Assembly: GCA_964529005.1 (NCBI GenBank)
Contig: CAZGUH010000009.1
Coordinates: 41,536-105,535, forward strand
Source of the DNA: CAZGUH01 sp964529005
GTDB lineage: Bacteria > Actinomycetota > Acidimicrobiia > Acidimicrobiales > Ilumatobacteraceae
Length of the DNA stretch: 64,000 nt
Direction: 5' to 3'
Made by a program: the position numbers and the translations under genes. The notes beneath the pieces were generated by a model. The model was not told where the DNA came from, ran no database searches, and saw nothing but the letters and a program-made list of their open reading frames with translations. This document shows, one piece after another, positions 39,951 to 48,020 of the stretch; positions within the stretch are counted from its first letter, which is position 1, and each line of letters begins with the position of its first letter.

Positions 39951-41471
39951 GTGTCCGGTCGGGGGTCCACTGTCGTGCGCCGCTGGCCCGACGAGCCGAC
40001 CGTCCGGGCGCAGATCGAGCTCCCCCGCGACGATCTCGTGGCCGAGGACGTCGGCGATCAGCCCGGCGTGTACGTGCAGCGCGAAGGGCCGTTCGCCCGG
40101 TACGAGCGCACGGTGACGGTCGACGGCGGTCACGTCGTCGAGCGCACCCGCTATCGCCTGTCGCTGCCGTGGTTCGGCTGGCTGTTCGCGCCGCTCGTGC
40201 GCGCCGCCGTCGCCCGGCGCGGCCGCAATCCGGCCACCGACGGGGACACCGGGGGCCAGCCGTTCTGGGCCCCGCCCGATCGGTTGACGCACCGGCAGAT
40301 CTCCGTGCTCGGGCTGCTCGCCGCGGCCTCGATGAGTTCGGCGTTCGTCAACACGCTGTTCACCCAGACGGTGACGTTCGCGGCCGACGACTTCGGGGTC
40401 GGCAAATGGGGTCAGGGCATCGCCGGCACGATCGTGCGCGCTGGGATCGTGCTGGCGCTACCGATCGCGGTGCTCGCCGACCGCATCGGCCGGCGGCGGA
40501 TGATCGTCTTCGCCGCCTGGTTCTCCCCGCTGTGCAGCGCGCTGGGGGCCGTCGCCCCGAACTTCTCGATCCTCGTCGCCACGCAAGCGGTCGGCCGGCC
40601 GGTCGGGCTCGCGCTCGATCTGCTCGTCGCCGTCGTGGCGGCCGAGGAGATGCCCCGCAACAGTCGCGCCTACGCCGTCAGCGTGCTGGCGATGGCGAGC
40701 GGCCTCGGCGCCGGGATCGCCGTGTCGGCACTGCCGCTCGCCGACCGAGCGGTGTGGGGGTGGCGGCTCGTCTACGTCGTCGCGCTCGTGTGGCTGCTGG
40801 TCGCCGTCGACCTCGCTCGCCGCTTGCCGGAGACCCGGCGGTTCGAGGCGCCCCACCGCATCGCGCCGCCGCTCGACATGCGCCGCTTCGGCATCCTGGC
40901 CGCGGTGGCGTTCTTCGGGAACTTCTTCGTCGCCCCCGCCTCGTTCTTCCAGAACAACTACCTCGACGAGGTTCGTGGCTACTCCGCCTCGCGCATCGCG
41001 CTGTTCACGCTGTGCACCGCGACCCCCGCGGGCATCGGGCTGATCGTCGGAGGCCGGCTCGCCGACATCCGCGGGCGGCGGGCGCTGGTCGTGATCGTGT
41101 TGCCGATCGCGACCGCATCCGCGGTGATCTCGTACGGGGTCGCCGGCGCCCCGATGTGGCTCGCCGCGTTCGGCTACGCCACGCTGGGCGGGGTGATGTT
41201 CCCGGCGCTGGCGGTCTATCGCGCCGAACTGTTCCCGACCGGCAACCGCGGCCGCGCCGCAGGTTTCCTCACCGCGTCGGCCCTGATCGGCGGCAGCGTC
41301 GGGCTGCCGCTCGGCGGGTACATGCTCGACCACGGGTGGAGCCACGTGCGGGTGTTCTCGCTGTTCGCGATCGCCTCGGCGATCGTCGCCGCGATCGTGT
41401 TCACCACGTATCCGGAGACCGCGCACCGGGCGCTGGAGGACCTCAACCCCGAAGACCTCGCACCCACGTAG
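39951..41471 (+). CDS. Major facilitator superfamily transporter with soluble N-terminal extension
   Basis: About 506 residues. The first 100 are soluble (a START/SRPBCC-like short segment RYERTVTVDGGHVVERTRYRL), followed by roughly twelve hydrophobic helices with the MFS loop DRIGRRRMI between helices 2 and 3 and the matching GRLADIRGRRALV in the second half. It could export drugs or sugars; the substrate is unknown. The frame is open to 39927, but the GTG at 39951 sits 6 nt after TATGCT. Its 3' end overlaps the convergent alpha/beta-hydrolase gene by 29 nt. Confidence 0.85.
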   Translation: MSGRGSTVVRRWPDEPTVRAQIELPRDDLVAEDVGDQPGVYVQREGPFARYERTVTVDGGHVVERTRYRLSLPWFGWLFAPLVRAAVARRGRNPATDGDTGGQPFWAPPDRLTHRQISVLGLLAAASMSSAFVNTLFTQTVTFAADDFGVGKWGQGIAGTIVRAGIVLALPIAVLADRIGRRRMIVFAAWFSPLCSALGAVAPNFSILVATQAVGRPVGLALDLLVAVVAAEEMPRNSRAYAVSVLAMASGLGAGIAVSALPLADRAVWGWRLVYVVALVWLLVAVDLARRLPETRRFEAPHRIAPPLDMRRFGILAAVAFFGNFFVAPASFFQNNYLDEVRGYSASRIALFTLCTATPAGIGLIVGGRLADIRGRRALVVIVLPIATASAVISYGVAGAPMWLAAFGYATLGGVMFPALAVYRAELFPTGNRGRAAGFLTASALIGGSVGLPLGGYMLDHGWSHVRVFSLFAIASAIVAAIVFTTYPETAHRALEDLNPEDLAPT

Positions 41472-42012
41472 CGACGATGCCGGCGACACGCCCGTCGGCG
41501 CCCTTCAGCTCGTGGCGGCCACCGTAGATCCACTCGTGCGTCACCGGGCCAGGGATCGTCGCCGTCGCGGCGAGCAGCTCGTCGGGCGTCCCGAAGGGGT
41601 CGCGCGTCCCGTGTACGAACAGGCAGGGCACGTCGAGGCGCGGCAGGTGCTCGACGCGCAGCGCGTCCGGCTTGCCCGGCGGATGCAAGGGATACGACAC
41701 CAGCACCAGCCCGGCGGCGGGAAGGCCGTCGGCGACGGCCATCGAACACATGCGGCCGCCCATCGAGCGCCCGCCGAGCACGACCGAAACCGGTTTGGCG
41801 CGCGTGCGGGCGGCCACCTCCGCGGCGTGCGCGCGCACCGACTCGATCAGCACCGGGGCGCGGTCGGGCGCCTTGCGGCCGGCGATGCGGTACGGGAAGT
41901 CGGCTCGTTCGCACGGCAGCGGCGTGACCGCGCGCTCGATCGCGACCAGCGTGGAATGGGTGCGGTCGGATCCCGCGCCGGGGAACAGCAGGAGGGCTTT
42001 GGGCCGCGCCAT
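41443..42012 (-). CDS. Small alpha/beta hydrolase (KANL3/Tex30-like)
   Basis: A 189-residue compact alpha/beta hydrolase with the N-terminal ALLLFPGAGSDRTHSTL, the nucleophile elbow GGRSMGGRM, the acid strand FVHGTRDPFGTP and a late His in YGGRHELKG. The Ser-Asp-His triad is complete; the substrate is unknown. The ATG overlaps the last base of the J-domain gene's stop (TGATG), so it is the third gene of a leftward operon with the J-domain and repeat proteins. Confidence 0.82.
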   Translation of the reverse strand: MARPKALLLFPGAGSDRTHSTLVAIERAVTPLPCERADFPYRIAGRKAPDRAPVLIESVRAHAAEVAARTRAKPVSVVLGGRSMGGRMCSMAVADGLPAAGLVLVSYPLHPPGKPDALRVEHLPRLDVPCLFVHGTRDPFGTPDELLAATATIPGPVTHEWIYGGRHELKGADGRVAGIVATWVRGLRG

Positions 42013-42713
42013 CAGTCTTGCCTCGACGTGAGGATCCTGCGGGCTTCCGACAGGTTGAGGATCTCCTTGCTCGCCGCGGCCTCGTCGCCGCCGTGATCGG
42101 GGTGGACGTCGCGCAGGCGCGCCCGGAACCGCGACTGCACCTGGCGGCGGGTCGGTTGCGTGGTGCCCGGCGGGAAGCCGAGCACGTCCATCGCCCATGC
42201 TCGCGGATCGGCGAGCGCCGACAGCGAGGACGCGGTCGATCCGGCGAGGTGGGCGACGAACGACGCGCCGATCGGGCCGCGCCAGCGCATCGCCTTGTGC
42301 AGCACACCGGCGAGCGCGTGGCGCGACTGCGGCTCGAGGCGCTCGACCGCGTACACGGCGCCGAGCACCTGGGCGAGGGCCGAGCCGTGGGAATGGAACT
42401 CGAAGCGCATGTCATCGCCCTCGCCGGTCATGCGGTGGACGCTGCGTGCGAGGCCGTGCCGATCGACCTGGAAGCGGTGGCGCAGCCGCGGCTGCACGAC
42501 GCGGTCGCCGCGCTCGACCTCGTTCACCAACCGGTGCACGTCCGACAGCAGATCTTCCTCGACCCCCTCGAGATGCGCGGCGACGACCGCGCCGAGCAGC
42601 AGACCGCCGAAGCCGGGCGGCGGCTCGGCTGGAAGGACCAGGTGGCCGAGCGCCACGCGCCGCGTCGGGGTCATCGGCCGCGAGTGCCAGACCTCCAGCT
42701 CGGCGAGCAGCAT
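42012..42713 (-). CDS. Protein with C-terminal DnaJ (J) domain
   Basis: About 233 residues. The last 60 form a J domain with the HPD motif (His204-Pro205-Asp206 in RDVHPDHGGDE), which would stimulate an Hsp70 ATPase. The first 165 residues are an unrecognised domain with FEFHSHGSALAQVLGAVYAVERLEP and a helical RHALAGVLHKAMRWRGP. The ATG at 42713 lies 11 bp after the upstream repeat protein's stop. It is not a canonical DnaJ: no G/F region and no zinc fingers. An adaptor role for DnaK is an inference. Confidence 0.75.
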   Translation of the reverse strand: MLLAELEVWHSRPMTPTRRVALGHLVLPAEPPPGFGGLLLGAVVAAHLEGVEEDLLSDVHRLVNEVERGDRVVQPRLRHRFQVDRHGLARSVHRMTGEGDDMRFEFHSHGSALAQVLGAVYAVERLEPQSRHALAGVLHKAMRWRGPIGASFVAHLAGSTASSLSALADPRAWAMDVLGFPPGTTQPTRRQVQSRFRARLRDVHPDHGGDEAAASKEILNLSEARRILTSRQD

Positions 42714-42724
42714 CGCAGGCGCGG

Positions 42725-43510
42725 TCAGACCAGCGGCGCGAGCAGTTCGCGCAACTGCTTCGCGGCGGCCTCCACCGCATCGGTGTCGAGGTCGTCCTGA
42801 CCGACGACCGCGTCGGAGATCGACTGGGCGAGCTCCCACGCCCGCCGCCACAGCGGCCCGGCGACGCCGACCGGCGGGCGGTCCGGATCCGTCCCGTCGA
42901 GCACCGCGTGGAGCCGCTCGAGGCCCTCCTCGTCGAGCGCGTCGCGCTGCACGCGCGTGCTGGCGAGGAACAGCTCCGAGACCATGTCGTACGGCGGCGG
43001 CTGCGGGCTGGCGTCCTCGGCGGCCGGCGACGTGTCGAGGCGCTCCACCTCGTCGAGCAGCTCGTCGACGAGCTCCTCGGCCTCGGTCGGCACGAGCAGC
43101 ACACCGCCGTCCCACTGGTGCGGGATGTGCGCGATCAGCAGCGCGTTGGCGATCGCGGCGCGCTCGATCGTGCTCCAGTCGGCGAGGTCGTACTCGGTGG
43201 TCGGCGCGGTGTCGTCGAACGGCTCCGGGTCGGGGAGCTCGACGATGTCACCGCCGCGCCCCGGGGATTCCGGCGCTCCGCCGTCCGCCTCCCCGCTGTC
43301 GATCCCGAGGCGCGCTTCGAGCACGACGAACATCTCGTCGACCTGCGCCTCGACCGCTTCGGGCACCACCAGCTCGTCCCCGTCCCACGCGTGTGGGACC
43401 TCCGCCTCGGCAAGCTCGGCCGCGACCTCGGCGCGCTGGTCGTGTGTCCACGCCCCGAGGTCGTAGTAGACGCTGGTCGCGTCAGGGTCGTCTGGGTCCC
43501 AATCGGTCAC
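42725..43510 (-). CDS. Acidic protein with two copies of a ~45-residue repeat, unknown function
   Basis: A 261-residue very acidic protein. Two related blocks are seen: YDLGAWTHDQRAEVAAELAE with PHAWDGDELVVPEAVEAQVDE (about residues 16-60), and YDLADWSTIERAAIANALLI with PHQWDGGVLLVPTEAEELVDE (about 107-150). Each looks like a beta-alpha-beta unit ending in a helix. The last 90 residues are helical. No known family was recognised. The GTG at 43510 lies 7 nt after TAGCGT (43523-43518), a leaderless-type promoter. It is cotranscribed with the J-domain protein and alpha/beta hydrolase. Confidence 0.7.
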   Translation of the reverse strand: MTDWDPDDPDATSVYYDLGAWTHDQRAEVAAELAEAEVPHAWDGDELVVPEAVEAQVDEMFVVLEARLGIDSGEADGGAPESPGRGGDIVELPDPEPFDDTAPTTEYDLADWSTIERAAIANALLIAHIPHQWDGGVLLVPTEAEELVDELLDEVERLDTSPAAEDASPQPPPYDMVSELFLASTRVQRDALDEEGLERLHAVLDGTDPDRPPVGVAGPLWRRAWELAQSISDAVVGQDDLDTDAVEAAAKQLRELLAPLV

Positions 43511-43517
43511 GGCGGCG

Positions 43518-43523
43518 ACGCTA
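43518..43523 (-). promoter_or_regulatory. -10 box TAGCGT of the repeat/J-domain operon
   Basis: Read leftward, TAGCGT ends 7 nt before the GTG at 43510, with no ribosome site between. It lies in the 32-bp gap after the S9 peptidase gene's stop, giving this operon its own promoter. Confidence 0.5.
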
Positions 43524-43542
43524 CCTGCCCACCCGTGATCAG

Positions 43543-45342
43543 TCAGCCCACGACGCGGTCGAGGAAGCGACCGATGCGCGCGTACTCGTCGCGCTGGTTC
43601 TCGCGCCGGCGAAAGCCGTGGCCCTCGCCCTCGTAGACGACGAGGCTCGCGTCGCCGCCGACCGCGGTGATCGCGGCGACCAGCGCCCGGCTCTGCGCGA
43701 GCGGCACCACCGGATCGGCGTCGCCGTGCATCACCAGCAGCGGCGCCGACGTGAGGCGGTCGGCGAAGCGCCTCGGCGAGCGCTCCCTCCACGCCGCGGC
43801 GTGCGTCGCGGAGGGCCCGACGAGCGTGTCGTTGTAGTGGGCTTCGAAACGGTGGCTCGTCGCGGCGAGCTCGACCAGATCGCACACCGGGTACAGCACG
43901 ATCGCACCGGCGAGCGCACCGCCGTGCCGGGCCACGACCCCCAGCACGCTGAACCCGCCCGCGCTGGCGCCGATCGCCACCGTCGTCGCCGGCGCGCTCC
44001 ACCCCTGACGGTGGGCGTGGCCGATCGCGGCCGCCACGTCGGCCACGTCGAGCTCGCCCCACCGCCCGGCCATCGCCTGCTGGTAGGCGCGGCCGTGCCC
44101 CGTGGAGCCGCGGTGATCGGGCACGAGGATGTTCCATCCACGCGAGACCCAGTACGCGATGCGCGGCATGAACGACACCTGCCACTGGTCGGTGGGACCG
44201 CCGTGCACCCAACAGATCAGGCGTGTCGATCCCCCGTGCGGGCGGTAGAGCCGGGCGTGCACCGGTCCGCCCTCGGCGGGGATCTCGACCAGCTCGGGCT
44301 CGACGAGGTCGTGCGCCGTCCAGCGGGCGTCGGGCCCGATGGCGAGCGTCCGACGTTCCCAGGTCGTCGTGTCGTAGGCGACGAGCTGCGTCGGCGTTCG
44401 GGCGCCGCTGCGCAGCGCGACCAGGGTGGTGGCGCGCCAGTCGAGGGAGCCGTGCACGGCGCGCCCGGCCTCGCGCGTCTCACCGGTCGTCAGGTCGGCG
44501 ACGCACACGCGCCCGAAGCCCCGCTCGTTGCGGGCGAACGCGACGGATCGGCCATCGGGCGAGATGGCGAACGACCGCTGGCCCAGTCCCCAGGTCGGCC
44601 CACCGTGCTCGAACGTCTCGACGATCGACGGGGCGCCGTCGAACGCGACGTTGAGCCAGCCGTCGCGATCGCTGAGGTGGGCGAGCGCGCCGGACGGGGC
44701 GTAGCGGGGCTGCTGCACCTGCACGCCGCGCGCGCCGATGCGTCGCGGCGCTGCCGGTCCGCGCCCTGGCGTTCCCGGCGCGGCGGCGACCTCCACGATC
44801 GTGCTCTCGTCCCACGGCATCCACGGCACGCTCCACGCGTGCCATGCGAGGCGGGCGCCGTCGGGCGACCACGCCGGGTCGACGACGAAATCGGCGCCGC
44901 CGTCGTCGACGCGCCGGACCTCGCCGCCCTGGGCGCTCACCACGCAGATCGATGCCATGTCGTCGACAGCGGCGACCATCGTCCCGTCGGGCGAGACGGC
45001 CGGGGCCTGGAGCGGTGAGCCGCTTTCCGAGACCGCCAGCGGGCCGGCGCTCGTGCCGCCCGGCTCAACCGCCGCCCACCACAGCGCTCCGTCGACGCCG
45101 CAATGCACGATGCGCCGGCCGTCGGGATGCCAGGCGAACCCGCCGCCGCCCATGCCGCGCCCGGCCTTCGGCGCGACCGCGGTCTCGACCGCGCGTTCCT
45201 CGCCGGTCGCGAGATCGATCACGGAGAGCTGCGCGACGCCGTCCGCGCTATGGGTGAACGCGACCGACCGGGCGTCGGGCGACAGCCGCGGTTCGGTGAT
45301 CTCACGGCCGGACAGGCACAGCTCGACGTCGATGGGCGCCAT
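43543..45342 (-). CDS. S9 family serine peptidase (prolyl oligopeptidase/acylaminoacyl peptidase type)
   Basis: About 599 residues. It has an N-terminal beta-propeller of WD40/TolB-like blades (repeated SPDGxxVAF, WSPDGARLAW, SPDGRSVAF) to about residue 370, then an alpha/beta hydrolase with VHGGPTDQW, GASAGGFS (Ser460), GDADPVVP (Asp543) and GEGHGF (His575). Such enzymes cleave short peptides in the cytoplasm. The frame opens at 45396, but the ATG at 45342 follows TACCCT by 7 nt and starts the family homology. It is divergent from glpX. Confidence 0.88.
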   Translation of the reverse strand: MAPIDVELCLSGREITEPRLSPDARSVAFTHSADGVAQLSVIDLATGEERAVETAVAPKAGRGMGGGGFAWHPDGRRIVHCGVDGALWWAAVEPGGTSAGPLAVSESGSPLQAPAVSPDGTMVAAVDDMASICVVSAQGGEVRRVDDGGADFVVDPAWSPDGARLAWHAWSVPWMPWDESTIVEVAAAPGTPGRGPAAPRRIGARGVQVQQPRYAPSGALAHLSDRDGWLNVAFDGAPSIVETFEHGGPTWGLGQRSFAISPDGRSVAFARNERGFGRVCVADLTTGETREAGRAVHGSLDWRATTLVALRSGARTPTQLVAYDTTTWERRTLAIGPDARWTAHDLVEPELVEIPAEGGPVHARLYRPHGGSTRLICWVHGGPTDQWQVSFMPRIAYWVSRGWNILVPDHRGSTGHGRAYQQAMAGRWGELDVADVAAAIGHAHRQGWSAPATTVAIGASAGGFSVLGVVARHGGALAGAIVLYPVCDLVELAATSHRFEAHYNDTLVGPSATHAAAWRERSPRRFADRLTSAPLLVMHGDADPVVPLAQSRALVAAITAVGGDASLVVYEGEGHGFRRRENQRDEYARIGRFLDRVVG

Positions 45343-45349
45343 CCGAGCG

Positions 45350-45355
45350 AGGGTA
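45350..45355 (-). promoter_or_regulatory. -10 box TACCCT of the S9 peptidase gene
   Basis: Read leftward, TACCCT ends 7 nt before the ATG at 45342; a leaderless transcript is expected. Confidence 0.5.
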
Positions 45356-45418
45356 GGTCGTCGCCGCCACGAAAGCGCGGGCGCCGCGGCCCCCATGGCC
45401 GCTGAGCCTCGATGCGGC

Positions 45419-45424
45419 TAGGTT
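45419..45424 (+). promoter_or_regulatory. -10 box TAGGTT of glpX
   Basis: TAGGTT ends 8 nt before the ATG at 45433. The in-frame ATG at 45412 would lie upstream of the expected transcript start, which supports 45433 as the true start. Confidence 0.55.
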
Positions 45425-45432
45425 TCCCCAGG

Positions 45433-46425
45433 ATGAGACGCCAGGAACGCCCCGATCGCAACCTCGCCCTCGAGCTCGTCCGGGTCACCGAGTCCGCGGC
45501 GCTCGCCGCCTCCCGGTGGGTGGGGCGCGGCGACAAGAACGGCGCCGACGGGGCGGCGGTCGAGGCGATGCGCGTCGTCCTCGCCACCGTGCCGATGGAT
45601 GGCATCGTCGTGATCGGTGAGGGCGAGAAGGACGAAGCGCCGATGCTCTTCAACGGCGAGCAGGTCGGCGACGGCACGATCCCCAAGACCGACGTCGCCG
45701 TCGACCCCATCGACGGCACGACGCTGACGTCGCTCGGGCGCGGCAACGCGATCTCGGTCATCGCCGTCAGCGAGCGCGGCACGATGTTCAACCCCGGGCC
45801 GTGCGTCTACATGGAGAAGATCGCCGTCGGCCCGGAGGCCAAGGGATCGATCGACATCACGGCGAGCCCGACGCAGAACCTGCGCTGGGTGGCCAAGGCC
45901 AAGCAGGTCAGCATGCGCGACCTCACCGTGGTGATCCTCGACCGAGACCGGCACGCCGACATCATCGGCGAGGTGCGCGCCACCGGCGCTCGCATCAAGC
46001 TGATCAGCGACGGCGACATCTTCGGCGCCATCGCCACCGCGTGGCCCGACGCCGGCGTCGACATGCTGATCGGCATCGGCGGCACACCGGAAGGCGTCGT
46101 CGCCGCTGCGGCGCTGAAGGGCATGGGCGGTGAGATCCAGGGCCGCCTGTGGCCGCGCAACCCGGAGGAGAAGACGGCAGCCGTTGCCGCCGGCTACGAC
46201 CTCGGACGCATCCTCACCACCGACGACTTGGTGCAGGGCGACAACTGCTTCTTCGCCGCCACCGGGATCACCGACGGCGAACTGCTGCGCGGCGTGCGCT
46301 TCGAGCACGGCGGCGCACGCACGCAGAGCCTCGTGACGCGCTCGCGCAGCGGCACCGTCCGCATGGTCGACGCCCACCACCAGATCGAGAAGCTGCGCAC
46401 CTTCGCGTCGGTCGACTACAGCTGA
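45433..46425 (+). CDS. glpX: Class II fructose-1,6-bisphosphatase
   Basis: A 330-residue GlpX-type phosphatase of gluconeogenesis, with RNLALELVRVTESAALAA, IGEGEKDEAPML, the metal motif DPIDGTTLTSLG and GIGGTPEGVVAAAALK. It hydrolyses fructose-1,6-bisphosphate to fructose-6-phosphate. Actinomycetes often rely on this class as the only FBPase. The ATG at 45433 is chosen over 45412 on promoter spacing. It converges with ahcY, 11 bp apart. Confidence 0.95.
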   Translation: MRRQERPDRNLALELVRVTESAALAASRWVGRGDKNGADGAAVEAMRVVLATVPMDGIVVIGEGEKDEAPMLFNGEQVGDGTIPKTDVAVDPIDGTTLTSLGRGNAISVIAVSERGTMFNPGPCVYMEKIAVGPEAKGSIDITASPTQNLRWVAKAKQVSMRDLTVVILDRDRHADIIGEVRATGARIKLISDGDIFGAIATAWPDAGVDMLIGIGGTPEGVVAAAALKGMGGEIQGRLWPRNPEEKTAAVAAGYDLGRILTTDDLVQGDNCFFAATGITDGELLRGVRFEHGGARTQSLVTRSRSGTVRMVDAHHQIEKLRTFASVDYS

Positions 46426-46436
46426 GGTGACGTCGC

Positions 46437-47894
46437 TCAGTAGCGGTAGTGGTCCGGCTTGAACGGGCCTTCCGGGCTGACGTCGAGGTACTCGGCCTGT
46501 GCGTCGGTGAGCTCGGTGAGCTTCACGCCCAGCGCGTCGAGGTGCAGCGCGGCGACCTTCTCGTCGAGGCGCTTGGGCAGCACGTACACGCCCACGGGGT
46601 AATCCTCGGTGTGCGTGAACATCTCGATCTGGGCGATCACCTGGTTGCTGAACGAGCAGCTCATCACGAAGCTCGGATGGCCGGTCGCGCAGCCGAGGTT
46701 CACGAGGCGGCCCTCGGCGAGCACGATCACCGCGTGCCCGTCGGGGAACGTCCACAGATCGGTCCCGGGCTTCAGCTGCTCGCGGCTGGCGCCGCTGCGA
46801 GCCAAGCCGGCCATGTCGATCTCGCTGTCGAAGTGGCCGATGTTGCACACGATCGCGTTGTGCTTCATCTTCGCCATGTGGTCGGCCGAGATGATCAGGT
46901 CGTTGCCCGTCGCAGTGACGAAGATGTCGGCCGTGCTGACGACCTCGTCGACGGTCGTGACCTGATAGCCCTCCATCGCCGCTTGCAACGCGTTGATCGG
47001 GTCGATCTCGGTCACGATCACCCGCGCCCCCTGGCCCCGCAGGCTCTGCGCGCATCCCTTGCCGACGTCGCCGTAGCCGCAGACGACCGCGACCTTGCCC
47101 GCGATCATGACGTCGGTCGCCCGGTTGAGCGCGTCGACCAGCGAGTGCCGGCAGCCGTAGAGGTTGTCGAACTTGCTCTTCGTCACCGAATCGTTGACGT
47201 TCATCGCCGGGAACAGCAGCTCGCCGCGCTCGGCCATCTTGTACAGGCGCTTGACGCCCGTGGTGGTCTCCTCGGTGACGGCCTTGACGCCCGCCGCCAT
47301 CCGCGTCCACTTCGTCGGATCAGCCTTCAGGCTGCGCTGCAACAGCCCGAGCACGATCGCCAGCTCGGCGTTCGACGCCGACGTCGGATCCGGCGCCTCG
47401 CCGCTGCGCTCGATCTCCACGCCCTTGTGCAGCAACAACGTCGCGTCACCGCCGTCGTCGAGGATCATGTTCGGGCCGTCGAAGCCCGGCCACGTCATCA
47501 TCTGCTCGGTGCACCACCAGTACTCCTCGAGCGTCTCGCCCTTCCAGGCGAACACCGGCACACCTTGCGGGTCCTCCGGCGTCCCGTCCGGGCCCACGGC
47601 GACCGCAGCGGCAGCGTGATCCTGCGTGGAGAAGATGTTGCAGCTCGCCCAGCGCACCTCGGCGCCGAGCTCGACGAGCGTCTCGATCAACACCGCGGTC
47701 TGGATCGTCATGTGCAGCGACCCGCTGATGCGCGCGCCTGCGAGCGGCTTCGACGGGCCGAACTCGCGCCGCAGCGCCCGCAGCCCCGGCATCTCGTGCT
47801 CGGCGAGGTGGATCTCCTTGCGCCCGAACGGCGCCAGCGACAGGTCGGCGACGCGAAAGTCGCGGCGCGCCGCGGAGGACAGCTCTGATGACAT
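46437..47894 (-). CDS. ahcY: Adenosylhomocysteinase (S-adenosylhomocysteine hydrolase)
   Basis: A 485-residue NAD-dependent enzyme splitting S-adenosylhomocysteine to adenosine and homocysteine. Visible are MPGLRALRREFGPSKPLAGARISG, SCNIFSTQDHAAAAVA, DDGGDATLLLHKG, the NAD site VVCGYGDVGKGCAQSL, GHFDSEIDM and the C-terminal PDHYRY. It contains the extra ~40-residue insert common in actinobacterial and plant enzymes. An ATG at 47894 follows GAGGAG at a rather long 12-nt spacing. The leader is about 90 nt from a TACACT -10 box at 47990-47995, and no riboswitch was recognised in it. Confidence 0.95.
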   Translation of the reverse strand: MSSELSSAARRDFRVADLSLAPFGRKEIHLAEHEMPGLRALRREFGPSKPLAGARISGSLHMTIQTAVLIETLVELGAEVRWASCNIFSTQDHAAAAVAVGPDGTPEDPQGVPVFAWKGETLEEYWWCTEQMMTWPGFDGPNMILDDGGDATLLLHKGVEIERSGEAPDPTSASNAELAIVLGLLQRSLKADPTKWTRMAAGVKAVTEETTTGVKRLYKMAERGELLFPAMNVNDSVTKSKFDNLYGCRHSLVDALNRATDVMIAGKVAVVCGYGDVGKGCAQSLRGQGARVIVTEIDPINALQAAMEGYQVTTVDEVVSTADIFVTATGNDLIISADHMAKMKHNAIVCNIGHFDSEIDMAGLARSGASREQLKPGTDLWTFPDGHAVIVLAEGRLVNLGCATGHPSFVMSCSFSNQVIAQIEMFTHTEDYPVGVYVLPKRLDEKVAALHLDALGVKLTELTDAQAEYLDVSPEGPFKPDHYRY

Positions 47895-47995
47895 GGCAGG
47901 TGAAGGCTCCTCGTGGGGTCGACGGATCGACGATGCTGCGGGCCGGGGCCTTCAGGCACCCATCGCGTCAGCCCGACATGTGGGTCGAGAGTGTA
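47895..47995 (-). promoter_or_regulatory. ahcY promoter (TACACT) and ~90-nt 5' leader
   Basis: Read leftward, TACACT (47995-47990) is a good actinobacterial -10 box. The leader to the ATG is GC-rich and can form small stems, but no S-adenosylhomocysteine or SAM riboswitch core was recognised by eye. Confidence 0.4.
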
Positions 47996-48020
47996 CGCCA
48001 GCGCGCCCCGGCTCGATGGG

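Noticed and set aside
47895..47995. S-adenosylhomocysteine or SAM riboswitch before ahcY
   Set aside because: The leader is of suitable length but none of the conserved core strings could be recognised; kept only as a 5' leader.
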